Positions 1 to 5,476 of a DNA stretch of 5,476 bases are shown here, in pieces. A program made the translations under genes and the position numbers. Location of the stretch: assembly GCA_900755995.1 (NCBI GenBank), contig CAAEIM010000174.1, positions 1 through 5,476 on the forward strand, read 5' to 3'. This DNA comes from Clostridia bacterium (lineage in GTDB: Bacteria; Bacillota; Clostridia; Oscillospirales; Acutalibacteraceae). The notes beneath the pieces were generated by a model, which did not search any database, was not told the origin of the DNA, and saw nothing but the letters and a program-made list of their open reading frames with translations. The stretch's first letter is position 1. Every line of letters starts with the position of its first letter.

Positions 1-793
1 AGCAACAGAGGTTACGGCTTTCTCGGTAATCACTGACTACAGCAAGGGCATTAAGTATCCGCTTGCAGACTTCAACATTACTCCTGACGTAGCTATTGTT
101 GACCCGTCACTTGCCGAAACAATGCCTAAAAAGCTCACTGCACATACGGGTATGGACGCTATGACTCACGCTATTGAGGCATATGTTTCTACATTAAACT
201 GCGACTACACAGACGCACTTGCACTTCACGCTATAAAGATGATACATAATGACCTTAAAAAGTCTTATGACGGAGATATGACCGCCCGTGACGCAATGCA
301 TAATGCACAGTGCCTTGCAGGAATGGCTTTCTCTAATGCACTTCTTGGTATCGTTCACTCAATGGCTCACAAGACAGGCGCTGCATTCTCAGGCGGTCAT
401 ATTATTCACGGTTGCGCTAATGCAATGTATCTGCCAAAGGTAATTAAGTTCAATTCAAAGGATGCTACCGCTGCTGAGCGTTATGCACAGATTGCAAGAT
501 TCATTGACCTCAAGGGTGACACCACAGAGGAGCTTGTTGATGCTCTTATTGCAGAGCTTCGCTCAATGAACGATCAGCTCGATATTCCGCAGGCTATAAA
601 GAACTACGGTGAAGGCGGCGTTAAATCCGATACAAGTATTATTGACGAAAAAGAGTTTATGGATAAGCTTCCTGAAACTGCTAAAAATGCAATCGGTGAC
701 GCTTGCACAGGCTCTAACCCACGTCAGCCAAGTCAGGAAGAAATGGAAAAACTCCTCAAGGCTTGCTACTATGACCTTGAAATTGATTTCTGA
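1..793 (+). CDS. Iron-containing alcohol dehydrogenase (butanol dehydrogenase-like), 3' part only
   Basis: The N-terminus lies outside the window; the open frame runs from base 2 to a TGA at 791-793 (263 codons, against about 380-400 residues for the family), so roughly the first 130-140 residues, including most of the nucleotide-binding domain, are missing. The first visible residues, ATEVTAFSVITD, continue the conserved segment after the family's 'SGT' turn. The metal ligands of group III Fe-ADHs are visible: Asp and His in GMDAMTHAIE (Asp at 155-157), His in GIVHSMAHKTG (356-358) and His in HIIHG (407-409). The C-terminal GDACTGSNPRQPSQEE segment resembles clostridial NAD(P)H-dependent butanol/lactaldehyde-type dehydrogenases. 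The family catalyses NAD(P)H-linked aldehyde/alcohol interconversion in the cytoplasm, usually at the end of fermentation. An ATG at 122 is internal, because homology extends upstream of it. The fragment could in principle be the C-terminal half of a bifunctional AdhE, but the sequence resembles stand-alone enzymes more. The exact substrate cannot be told. A terminator follows at 864-905, so this gene ends its transcript. Confidence 0.93.
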   Translation, partial: ATEVTAFSVITDYSKGIKYPLADFNITPDVAIVDPSLAETMPKKLTAHTGMDAMTHAIEAYVSTLNCDYTDALALHAIKMIHNDLKKSYDGDMTARDAMHNAQCLAGMAFSNALLGIVHSMAHKTGAAFSGGHIIHGCANAMYLPKVIKFNSKDATAAERYAQIARFIDLKGDTTEELVDALIAELRSMNDQLDIPQAIKNYGEGGVKSDTSIIDEKEFMDKLPETAKNAIGDACTGSNPRQPSQEEMEKLLKACYYDLEIDF

Positions 794-863
794 TTAAGCA
801 CATAAGTACTAATTTTTTACGATACTTACTCTTTTAATTATTTTCATTTGATGACCTCTAAAA

Positions 864-905
864 AGCCACCCCTTGTATAAATTGCAGGGGTGGCTCCTCT
901 TTTTT
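864..905 (+). terminator. Intrinsic terminator of the alcohol dehydrogenase transcript
   Basis: A perfect 9-bp GC-rich stem, AGCCACCCC (864-872) with GGGGTGGCT (887-895), closes a 14-nt loop. It is followed by CCTC and a run of six T (900-905). It lies 70 bp after the alcohol dehydrogenase stop. Four A before the stem on the plus strand give a weak U-tract on the minus strand, so it might also stop any feoAB read-through. Confidence 0.88.
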
Positions 906-915
906 CTAAATTATC

Positions 916-948
916 AAAATAATGGGCAGATGTAAAAACCATCTGCCC
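916..948 (-). terminator. Intrinsic terminator of the feoAB transcript
   Basis: An 8-bp stem, GGGCAGAT (924-931) with ATCTGCCC (941-948), extends to 9 bp by G932-C940 and leaves a 7-nt loop. Read on the minus strand, it starts 5 nt after the feoB stop codon (954-956) and is followed by ATTATTTT, a U-rich tail. The plus strand has no T-run after the stem, so the direction is minus. Confidence 0.8.
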
Positions 949-953
949 TAAAA

Positions 954-2876
954 TCACATAAATAAATACATTATATGAGAAACAAGAAAGCACAGTAAAA
1001 TACCGATTGCAGTGGGCAGAGCCATTGAAAACAAGGTCCACTTAAGACTTTTTGTTTCTTTTTTTATCGTAAGACAGGTGGTTGAGCAGGGATAATGAAA
1101 TATACACATTATCATTGTGCAGAGCGCAGTGACAGCAGTCCAGCCGTTTTGTGTGAGCAGAGCATAAAGCTCGCTGTAGCTTGTAAAGTCAGTCAGTGTT
1201 CCTGTGGCGAGGTACGACATAATTATTATTGGAATTACTGTTTCATTTGCCGGAAAACCAAGTATAAAGGCCATAATTATTACACCGTCAAGTCCGATTG
1301 CCCTGCCAAACGGCTCAAAAAATTCGGTACAGTACGATAGCAGGGAGGAGTCTGCAATATAAATATTAGCAAGCAGCCATATAAGCGCACCTGCCGGAAT
1401 TGCCACAACTACAGCTCTGCCAAGCACAAACAGAGTTCTGTCTAAGAATGAGCTGATTATGGTTTTCATTATTCTCGGCTTGCGGTAAGGCGGCAGCTCA
1501 AGTGCAAAGGCTGAACGCTCGCCCTTCAGGACGGTGACGGACAGCAGCTTTGACACAAGCATAGTGACTGCAACCGCAAATAGTATAAGCAGAACTAATA
1601 TAAGTGCTACGCTCAGTGAGCCGGAAAGGATACTCGCACTGCCCGAAAAAAATATGGTTATAAGTGCAATCAGAGTTGGAAACCTGCCGTTGCAGGGCAT
1701 AAAATTATTCGTAACGGTTGCAATAAGCCTTTCCTTAGGCGATTCAATTATCCTGCACCCCGTAATTCCGCATGCATTACAGCCTATTCCCATAGCCATA
1801 GTAAGTCCCTGCTTACCGTGTGCGCCGCATTTAGAGAAAAATTTATCAAGATTAAATGCTATTCTGGGCAGATAGCCAAAATCCTCAATCAGTGCAAAAA
1901 GCGGAAAAAATATAGCCATTGGCGGGAGCATTACTGCGACTATCCAGCTAAGAGTAGTATATATTCCGTCTATCAAAAATCCCTTTAAAAATGTCGGAGC
2001 ACCAAAAAAGTCAAACACAAATACAAGCCCTATTTTTAAATAATCAAAAAAATCGCTGAGCAGCCTGCTCGGATAATTTGCGCCTACAGCCGTTATCCAG
2101 AACAGTATGGCAAGCAGAATAATCATTATAGGTATTCCCGTAATTTTTGAAGTAAGTATTTTATCAAGCTTAATAGTTTTTGTATTTATGTTTTCTCCGT
2201 TCGATTTCACACAATGACTGCAAATTTCCTTTGCCCTTGCAGAGAGCAGGTCAATATTCTTCTTGTGATTTTCCCCGTCAGTTATGTTTATGCCATCGTA
2301 GAGCCTTGAAACCCTGAAGCATTTTGTTTTTTCGGTGCACACGTCATAAATCTTTTGCCGAATTTTTTCAATATCACTCTTTTTTGTAGCGTTGGTGCTG
2401 ATAACAGGTATGCCAAGATACAGAGAAAGCTCATCTTCGTCGATTATAAATCCATTTTTTGTACATTCATCACTCAGATTAAGGCAGAGCACGGCTTTTT
2501 TTGTAATCGACAACACCTGAAGTGCAAAGGATAAATTTCTCTCAAGAATATTTGAATCAATAACAATCACCGTGCAGTCAATATCATCTCTGACAAGAAA
2601 CTGCCGTGATATTTCCTCCTCTGGAGAAAATGAAGTCATTGAGTAAGTTCCCGGCAAATCCACAATAGCAAAGCTGCTGCCGCCTATTTTGGCAACTCCG
2701 CTTGCATACTCAACAGTCTTTCCCGTCCAGTTGCCCGTATGCTGTTTCATACCGGTAAGAGCGTTAAAAATTGTACTTTTTCCCACATTCGGGTTGCCTG
2801 CAAGCACCACCCTGAAGTCCGCCTCGCCGCAGGCTTTAGTGTCTGTTTCGGTTTTACGGCTGTTTCTTGTCAGCAA
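954..2876 (-). CDS. feoB: Ferrous iron transporter FeoB, clostridial subtype
   Basis: This 640-residue inner-membrane protein imports Fe(II) and has an N-terminal GTPase domain. The G motifs are in order: G1 GNPNVGKST (27-35), G2 Thr in GNWTGKTVE (about 48-56), G3 DLPG (73-76) and G4 NLSD (133-136), with a G5-like STNAT segment near 160-164. A helical linker follows, then a hydrophobic domain from about residue 248 with multiple membrane segments. The first gate region contains GIGCNACGITGC (Cys366, 369, 374) and a PCNGRFP segment (Cys395). The second half has a GFPANE motif, and the C-terminal part has FHYPCSTT. This motif set differs from the E. coli type (GCNVPA, SCGAR) and matches a subtype I recall from Clostridia. 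It is shorter than the roughly 770-residue E. coli protein. The start is TTG at 2874-2876, chosen because AGGAGGT lies 6 nt upstream and no ATG precedes the G1 motif. It lies 18 nt after feoA in the same frame. No feoC gene follows. A terminator begins 5 nt after the stop. Confidence 0.95.
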   Translation of the reverse strand: MLTRNSRKTETDTKACGEADFRVVLAGNPNVGKSTIFNALTGMKQHTGNWTGKTVEYASGVAKIGGSSFAIVDLPGTYSMTSFSPEEEISRQFLVRDDIDCTVIVIDSNILERNLSFALQVLSITKKAVLCLNLSDECTKNGFIIDEDELSLYLGIPVISTNATKKSDIEKIRQKIYDVCTEKTKCFRVSRLYDGINITDGENHKKNIDLLSARAKEICSHCVKSNGENINTKTIKLDKILTSKITGIPIMIILLAILFWITAVGANYPSRLLSDFFDYLKIGLVFVFDFFGAPTFLKGFLIDGIYTTLSWIVAVMLPPMAIFFPLFALIEDFGYLPRIAFNLDKFFSKCGAHGKQGLTMAMGIGCNACGITGCRIIESPKERLIATVTNNFMPCNGRFPTLIALITIFFSGSASILSGSLSVALILVLLILFAVAVTMLVSKLLSVTVLKGERSAFALELPPYRKPRIMKTIISSFLDRTLFVLGRAVVVAIPAGALIWLLANIYIADSSLLSYCTEFFEPFGRAIGLDGVIIMAFILGFPANETVIPIIIMSYLATGTLTDFTSYSELYALLTQNGWTAVTALCTMIMCIFHYPCSTTCLTIKKETKSLKWTLFSMALPTAIGILLCFLVSHIMYLFM

Positions 2877-2882
2877 GCAAAA

Positions 2883-2889
2883 ACCTCCT
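2883..2889 (-). promoter_or_regulatory. Ribosome binding site fixing the TTG start of feoB
   Basis: On the minus strand AGGAGGT is a near-perfect anti-16S match, placed 6 nt before TTG at 2876-2874. There is no in-frame ATG between the feoA stop and the GTPase G1 motif, so this site decides the start and makes TTG the initiation codon. Confidence 0.85.
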
Positions 2890-2894
2890 AACCT

Positions 2895-3125
2895 TTAATA
2901 GTGTACAAAAATTTTATTGCAATCTTTTTGTCTGAGCGCAATTACAGTACCTTTAGAAAGATAAGCCACAGGATCACCAAAGGGACTTTTTAATATCGGA
3001 GATATTTTTTCTCCCTCGGTAATTCCCATATCAAAGATTCTGTTTCTGATTCCTTCACTGCAAGAAATCTGCTCTATAATTACCTCGCTGTTGAGCGCAA
3101 CCTTATCGAGAGTTGTTATTTCCAT
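2895..3125 (-). CDS. feoA: Ferrous iron transport protein A (FeoA)
   Basis: This 76-residue cytoplasmic protein has the SH3-like FeoA fold, the usual partner of FeoB. It is thought to bind FeoB and modulate Fe(II) uptake or its GTPase activity, although its exact job is unsettled. Family features visible are RNRIFDMGITEGEKI (about residues 27-41), the SPFGDPVAY segment (47-55) and the closing KGTVIALRQKD strand (58-68). The length is typical (about 75-80 residues). The start is ATG at 3123-3125, supported by AGGTGA at 3136-3131 with a 5-nt spacer. It is the first gene of the feoAB operon; its TAA (2897-2895) is 18 nt before the feoB TTG. The two genes are in the same reading frame with only this one stop between them. 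A candidate promoter lies at 3207-3235 on the minus strand. Confidence 0.94.
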   Translation of the reverse strand: MEITTLDKVALNSEVIIEQISCSEGIRNRIFDMGITEGEKISPILKSPFGDPVAYLSKGTVIALRQKDCNKIFVHY

Positions 3126-3195
3126 TTAATTCACCTGAATTTTCAGAACAAGCATATCACAACGCCTGCACTTGACAAATTGATTACTAACAGAG

Positions 3196-3216
3196 TATGC
3201 AAAAGTTTTATATGCA
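3196..3216. repeat. Direct repeat TATGCA and imperfect palindrome
   Basis: TATGCA occurs at 3196-3201 and again at 3211-3216. Between and around them TGCA, AAAA, TTTT and TGCA form an imperfect inverted repeat (arms interrupted by an extra ATA on the right). It overlaps the candidate feoAB -10, so it could be an operator, but it is short and AT-rich and may be chance. Confidence 0.25.
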
Positions 3217-3235
3217 GTTACAATTTGCTTTAAAA
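3207..3235 (-). promoter_or_regulatory. Candidate feoAB promoter
   Basis: On the minus strand TATAAA (3212-3207, five of six matches to the sigma-A -10) is preceded at 17 bp by TTTTAA (3235-3230), a weak -35. Transcription would start near 3200 and leave a leader of about 75 nt before feoA. A second possibility is TTGTAA (3223-3218) with CATACT (3199-3194) at 18 bp. The choice between these is a guess from sequence alone. Confidence 0.38.
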
Positions 3236-3248
3236 TCTCACTGAGCTG

Positions 3249-3257
3249 TGTTATAAT
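3249..3257 (+). promoter_or_regulatory. Extended -10 promoter element for cwlD-radA
   Basis: TGTTATAAT is a perfect extended -10 (TG, one base, TATAAT at 3252-3257). At 17 bp upstream the -35 position reads TTTAAA (3229-3234), which is poor; a good TG extension commonly compensates for this. Transcription would start near 3264 and leave a leader of about 53 nt before the ATG at 3317. It looks like a housekeeping sigma-A promoter, not a sporulation sigma factor site. Confidence 0.6.
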
Positions 3258-3265
3258 TGTTATAA
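3251..3265. promoter_or_regulatory. PerR/Fur-family operator-like palindrome
   Basis: TTATAATTGTTATAA is a 6-3-6 perfect inverted repeat. Compared by eye with the Bacillus PerR box (TTATAATNATTATAA, from memory) it matches 13 of 14 defined positions; with the Fur 7-1-7 box (TGATAATNATTATCA) it matches 11 of 14. It overlaps the -10 element of the cwlD promoter and lies between cwlD and the divergent feoAB operon, where iron- or peroxide-responsive control would make sense. Tandem TATAA sequences in an AT-rich promoter can mimic such a box, so the assignment is provisional. Confidence 0.5.
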
Positions 3266-3316
3266 ATCGAATAAGCTAAGCTTTAGTTTCATATCCTTTT
3301 AAGGGGTGAAAGGCTT

Positions 3317-4021
3317 ATGAAGCTAAAAAAAATTGCGTATTTTGGGGTATGCACCATACTTATTTTGGCATTTATCCTGCTTATTACCATAGCATATTCC
3401 CGACTTTCGGTGTACACAAGCGAAAGCTCAGCTGCAAGAGCGGTACATACTATTGTAATTGATGCAGGTCACGGAGGCGAAGATGGAGGAGCTGTGAACG
3501 ACAGCAATGTGATTGAAAAGGATATTAATCTGCAAATTTCCACAAAGCTTGCCAATATGCTTACGCTATTCGGCTACGATACCGTGCAGGTGCGCACCGA
3601 GGATAAATCAATTTACACTGAGGGTGACACAATACGTCAACGCAAGGTATCAGATATGAAAAACCGTCTTGCTATTTTTAATTCAAGCGAGGATAATGTG
3701 GTTATCAGTATTCACCAAAATAAATTCACCGAAAGCAAATACAGTGGCACTCAGATTTTTTATTCACCAAATAACCCTGAAAGTGCCGAGCTTGCCGAGA
3801 GTATTCGCCTTTCAATAAAGACAATGCTCCAGCCCGACAACGAGAGGGAATGTAAAAAAGCTGATAAAAATATTTATCTTCTTAAAAATGCTACCGTGCC
3901 AAGCGTGATAGCAGAATGTGGTTTTATTTCTAATGCAGAAGAATGTGCAAAGCTTACAGACAATTTATATCAGCAAAAAATGGCTTATTCAATAGCTGTG
4001 GGGCTGATGAATATTTATTAA
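3317..4021 (+). CDS. cwlD: N-acetylmuramoyl-L-alanine amidase, CwlD-like (Amidase_3)
   Basis: This 234-residue enzyme would cleave the amide bond between N-acetylmuramic acid and L-alanine in peptidoglycan. In spore formers CwlD strips peptides in the spore cortex so that muramic-delta-lactam can be made. Residues about 6-27 form one hydrophobic segment, an uncleaved anchor or signal peptide, which places the catalytic domain outside the membrane. The Amidase_3 zinc ligands are visible: His52 in IDAGHGG, Glu67 in IEKDIN and His133 in SIHQNKF; the catalytic Glu200 is in IAECGFISN. The SIHQNKF, YSGTQIFYSP and LQPDNER segments resemble clostridial CwlD more than general cell-separation amidases, and the single-domain length fits (B. 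subtilis CwlD is about 237 residues). There is no SH3 or SPOR targeting domain. The ATG at 3317 is preceded by GGGGTG (3303-3308) with an 8-nt spacer. It leads an operon with radA 12 nt downstream. A vegetative amidase role is the alternative. Confidence 0.85.
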   Translation: MKLKKIAYFGVCTILILAFILLITIAYSRLSVYTSESSAARAVHTIVIDAGHGGEDGGAVNDSNVIEKDINLQISTKLANMLTLFGYDTVQVRTEDKSIYTEGDTIRQRKVSDMKNRLAIFNSSEDNVVISIHQNKFTESKYSGTQIFYSPNNPESAELAESIRLSIKTMLQPDNERECKKADKNIYLLKNATVPSVIAECGFISNAEECAKLTDNLYQQKMAYSIAVGLMNIY

Positions 4022-4033
4022 AGGAAGTTTAAA

Positions 4034-5398
4034 ATGGCTAAAATTAAAAGCGTTTATATATGCTCGCAGTGCGGATATGAGTCGCCGAAATGGTACGGCA
4101 AATGTCCGGGCTGCGGAGAGTGGAACACTATGGAGGAAGAAATTAAGGAGAGTTCAAAGACTGCGCCGGCAATAAAAAAGAAAATGACCTCTACAATTTC
4201 TGCTCCGTACTCAATCTCTGAAATTACAACCGAAAACGAGCACCGCTATGATACCGGCTGCACAGAGCTGAATCGTGTGCTGGGCGGAGGAATCGTAAAG
4301 GGAAGTCTTATTCTGCTCGGAGGCGATCCGGGTATAGGAAAATCCACCGTACTTTTGCAAATTTGTCAGTTTCTCGGCAATTCTATGAAAGTTCTGTATG
4401 TATCCGGCGAGGAATCCAAACGTCAGATAAAGCTGAGGGCAAACCGCTTGGGAGTGACTTCGCCGAATATTTTTGTAATGACAGAAACCGATGTTGAACT
4501 TGTGTGTGAGCAAATCAGAGCAGAAAAGCCTGATATTGTGATGATAGATTCCATTCAAACAATGAATCTCACTGAGCTAAGCTCCTCGCCGGGCAGTGTA
4601 ACTCAGGTGAGGGAGTCAACGAATTTTTTGATGCGCACAGCAAAATCGCTTGACATTCCTATGTTTATAGTCGGTCATGTAAATAAGGAAGGCTCAATCG
4701 CAGGTCCTAAGGTGCTTGAGCATATTGTAGATACGGTTCTGCATTTTGAAGGTGATAAGCAGATGTCCTGTAGAATACTGAGGGCGGTAAAAAACAGATA
4801 CGGCTCAACAAACGAAATCGGAGTATTTGAAATGACCGACACAGGACTTGAGGAAGTACCCAACCCTTCGGTTATGATGCTTTCAGGCAGACCAAAGGGA
4901 GTGTCAGGCACCTGCGTTACCTGCACGATTGAAGGCTCACGCCCAATTCTTGCCGAGGCTCAGGGACTTGCCACGCAAAGCGGCTACGGAAATGCCAGAA
5001 GAATGGCTACAGGCTTTGACTACAACAGACTTTCCCTCCTGCTTGCTGTGCTTGAAAAGAGAGCAGGCTACTATTTTTCAAATAACGATGCGTACATAAA
5101 TATTGTAGGCGGACTGAGAATTGACGAACCTGCCATTGACCTTGCCATAGCTATGGCGCTCATCAGCAGTTTGAAAGACGTGCCGATTGACGAGAATGTT
5201 GTTGTGTTCGGCGAAATTGGACTTGCAGGCGAAATAAGAGCGGTTTCTCAGGCTCAGTTAAGGGTGAACGAGGCTGTAAGGCTTGGTTTTACTAAAATTA
5301 TTATTCCTTATCACAATCTTAAAGGTGTTAAATGTGATGGGGCAGAGGTTATCGGTGTAAAAAATATCAGGCAGGCATTCGAGGCTGTGAGTATATGA
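4034..5398 (+). CDS. radA: DNA repair protein RadA (Sms), branch-migration ATPase
   Basis: This full-length 454-residue cytoplasmic protein is a RecA-like ATPase/helicase that extends D-loops and processes branched intermediates in homologous recombination and repair. In order: a zinc finger with Cys10, Cys13, Cys24 and Cys27 (CSQCGYESPKW, CPGCGEW); Walker A GGDPGIGKST (96-105); Walker B IVMID (168-172); the RadA signature KNRYG (253-257; the common form is KNRFG, a conservative change); and a C-terminal Lon-protease-like domain with GGLRIDEPAIDLAIAMA (359-375). The length is typical (about 450-460). The ATG at 4034 has AAGGAAG at 4021-4027, which overlaps the last base of the cwlD stop, with a 6-nt spacer, so translation is likely coordinated with cwlD. 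Its TGA (5396-5398) overlaps the ATG of the next gene by ATGA. In B. subtilis radA sits in the clpC operon, so the link to cwlD here is a different arrangement. Confidence 0.97.
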   Translation: MAKIKSVYICSQCGYESPKWYGKCPGCGEWNTMEEEIKESSKTAPAIKKKMTSTISAPYSISEITTENEHRYDTGCTELNRVLGGGIVKGSLILLGGDPGIGKSTVLLQICQFLGNSMKVLYVSGEESKRQIKLRANRLGVTSPNIFVMTETDVELVCEQIRAEKPDIVMIDSIQTMNLTELSSSPGSVTQVRESTNFLMRTAKSLDIPMFIVGHVNKEGSIAGPKVLEHIVDTVLHFEGDKQMSCRILRAVKNRYGSTNEIGVFEMTDTGLEEVPNPSVMMLSGRPKGVSGTCVTCTIEGSRPILAEAQGLATQSGYGNARRMATGFDYNRLSLLLAVLEKRAGYYFSNNDAYINIVGGLRIDEPAIDLAIAMALISSLKDVPIDENVVVFGEIGLAGEIRAVSQAQLRVNEAVRLGFTKIIIPYHNLKGVKCDGAEVIGVKNIRQAFEAVSI

Positions 5399-5476
5399 GC
5401 AGCCTTGTGATGTCAGATGAGTATTCAAAGCTTTGCAAAGCGGCTGAAAGGCTTGGTTATAAAGTAATAGCTTCTG
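5395..5476 (+). CDS. Unidentified gene overlapping radA, 5' end only
   Basis: An open frame starts with ATG at 5395-5397, which overlaps the radA TGA as ATGA, and stays open to the window end (27 codons, starting MSSLVMSDEY and including ERLGYKVIAS). GAGG at 5381-5384, 10 nt upstream, is a modest ribosome binding site; the ATGA overlap suggests translational coupling. A second in-frame ATG at 5410 is an alternative start without a clear ribosome binding site. The visible part reads like strand-helix-strand, as at the start of many alpha/beta proteins. I do not recognise the family; 27 residues are too few to name a function. Confidence 0.65.
   Translation, partial: MSSLVMSDEYSKLCKAAERLGYKVIAS

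Noticed and set aside
122..124. ATG as the start of a short alcohol dehydrogenase gene
   Set aside because: The same frame is open back to the window edge and encodes conserved family sequence (EVTAFSVITD, PDVAIVDP), so the ATG is internal.
609..797. Plus-strand open frame of 62 codons within the alcohol dehydrogenase
   Set aside because: It is a shifted frame over the conserved C-terminal part of the dehydrogenase; it does not indicate a frameshift because the main frame is intact.
794..953. Small RNA gene or feoC in the convergent gap
   Set aside because: The gap of 160 bp is accounted for by two terminators; no FeoC-like coding sequence or other promoter is apparent.
844..1041. Minus-strand open frame of 65 codons across the end of feoB and the terminators
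   Set aside because: It overlaps feoB in another frame and runs through both terminator stems, and its translation has no recognisable family features.
1095..1340. Plus-strand open frame of 81 codons antisense to feoB
   Set aside because: It is entirely inside feoB, whose protein is strongly supported; I see no ribosome binding site and no family features.
1534..1875. Plus-strand open frame of 113 codons antisense to the FeoB gate region
   Set aside because: It is a by-product of feoB codon composition, and no family is recognisable.
3172..3201. TTGACA at 3172-3177 as a plus-strand -35 for cwlD
   Set aside because: The -35 is perfect, but the best -10 at 17-18 bp is TATGCA (three of six matches), much weaker than the extended -10 at 3249-3257. 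It may be a secondary promoter but cannot be supported.
3126..3316. Riboswitch or structured leader upstream of feoA or cwlD
   Set aside because: Predicted leaders are short (about 75 and 53 nt) and AT-rich, and I see no conserved riboswitch core or stable stem-loop; AAGCTAAGCTT at 3273-3283 is only a 5-bp palindrome.
4211..4558. Minus-strand open frame of 115 codons inside radA
   Set aside because: It is antisense to the conserved RadA ATPase core and has no own features.
4675..4926. Minus-strand open frame of 83 codons inside radA
   Set aside because: It is antisense to the RadA region around KNRYG, with no support of its own.

Overview
The window looks like chromosomal DNA from an anaerobic, low-to-moderate GC Firmicute of the class Clostridia, probably close to the Ruminococcus/Oscillospiraceae group. 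This rests on strong purine-rich Shine-Dalgarno sequences, a clostridial butanol-dehydrogenase-like alcohol dehydrogenase, a divergent FeoB subtype I associate with Clostridia, and a CwlD-type amidase. The placement comes from protein character, not from a database search. I see no mobile element, tRNA, rRNA or CRISPR array.

Layout: (1) Bases 1-793 (+) hold the C-terminal two thirds of an iron-dependent alcohol dehydrogenase. It is followed by an intrinsic terminator at 864-905. (2) Converging on it is the minus-strand operon feoA (3125-2895) then feoB (2876-954), the ferrous iron uptake system. It has its own terminator at 948-916. (3) A 191-bp divergent intergenic region (3126-3316) separates feoAB from a plus-strand operon. 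It carries a strong extended -10 promoter element reading rightward, a weaker candidate feoAB promoter, and a 15-bp palindrome at 3251-3265 that closely resembles the PerR/Fur family operator. (4) The plus-strand operon is a cwlD-like N-acetylmuramoyl-L-alanine amidase (3317-4021), radA/sms (4034-5398), and the first 27 codons of another gene that overlaps radA by ATGA (5395 to the window end).

The genes fall into three unrelated jobs: fermentative alcohol/aldehyde interconversion, Fe(II) import, and cell wall/spore cortex processing coupled to DNA recombination and repair. Each of the genes is of a recognisable family except the last, truncated one. The best lead for something new is regulatory: a near-consensus PerR/Fur-type box sits exactly on the -10 element of the cwlD-radA promoter in the region shared with the iron uptake operon. 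I did not find evidence for a novel multi-gene system in this stretch.
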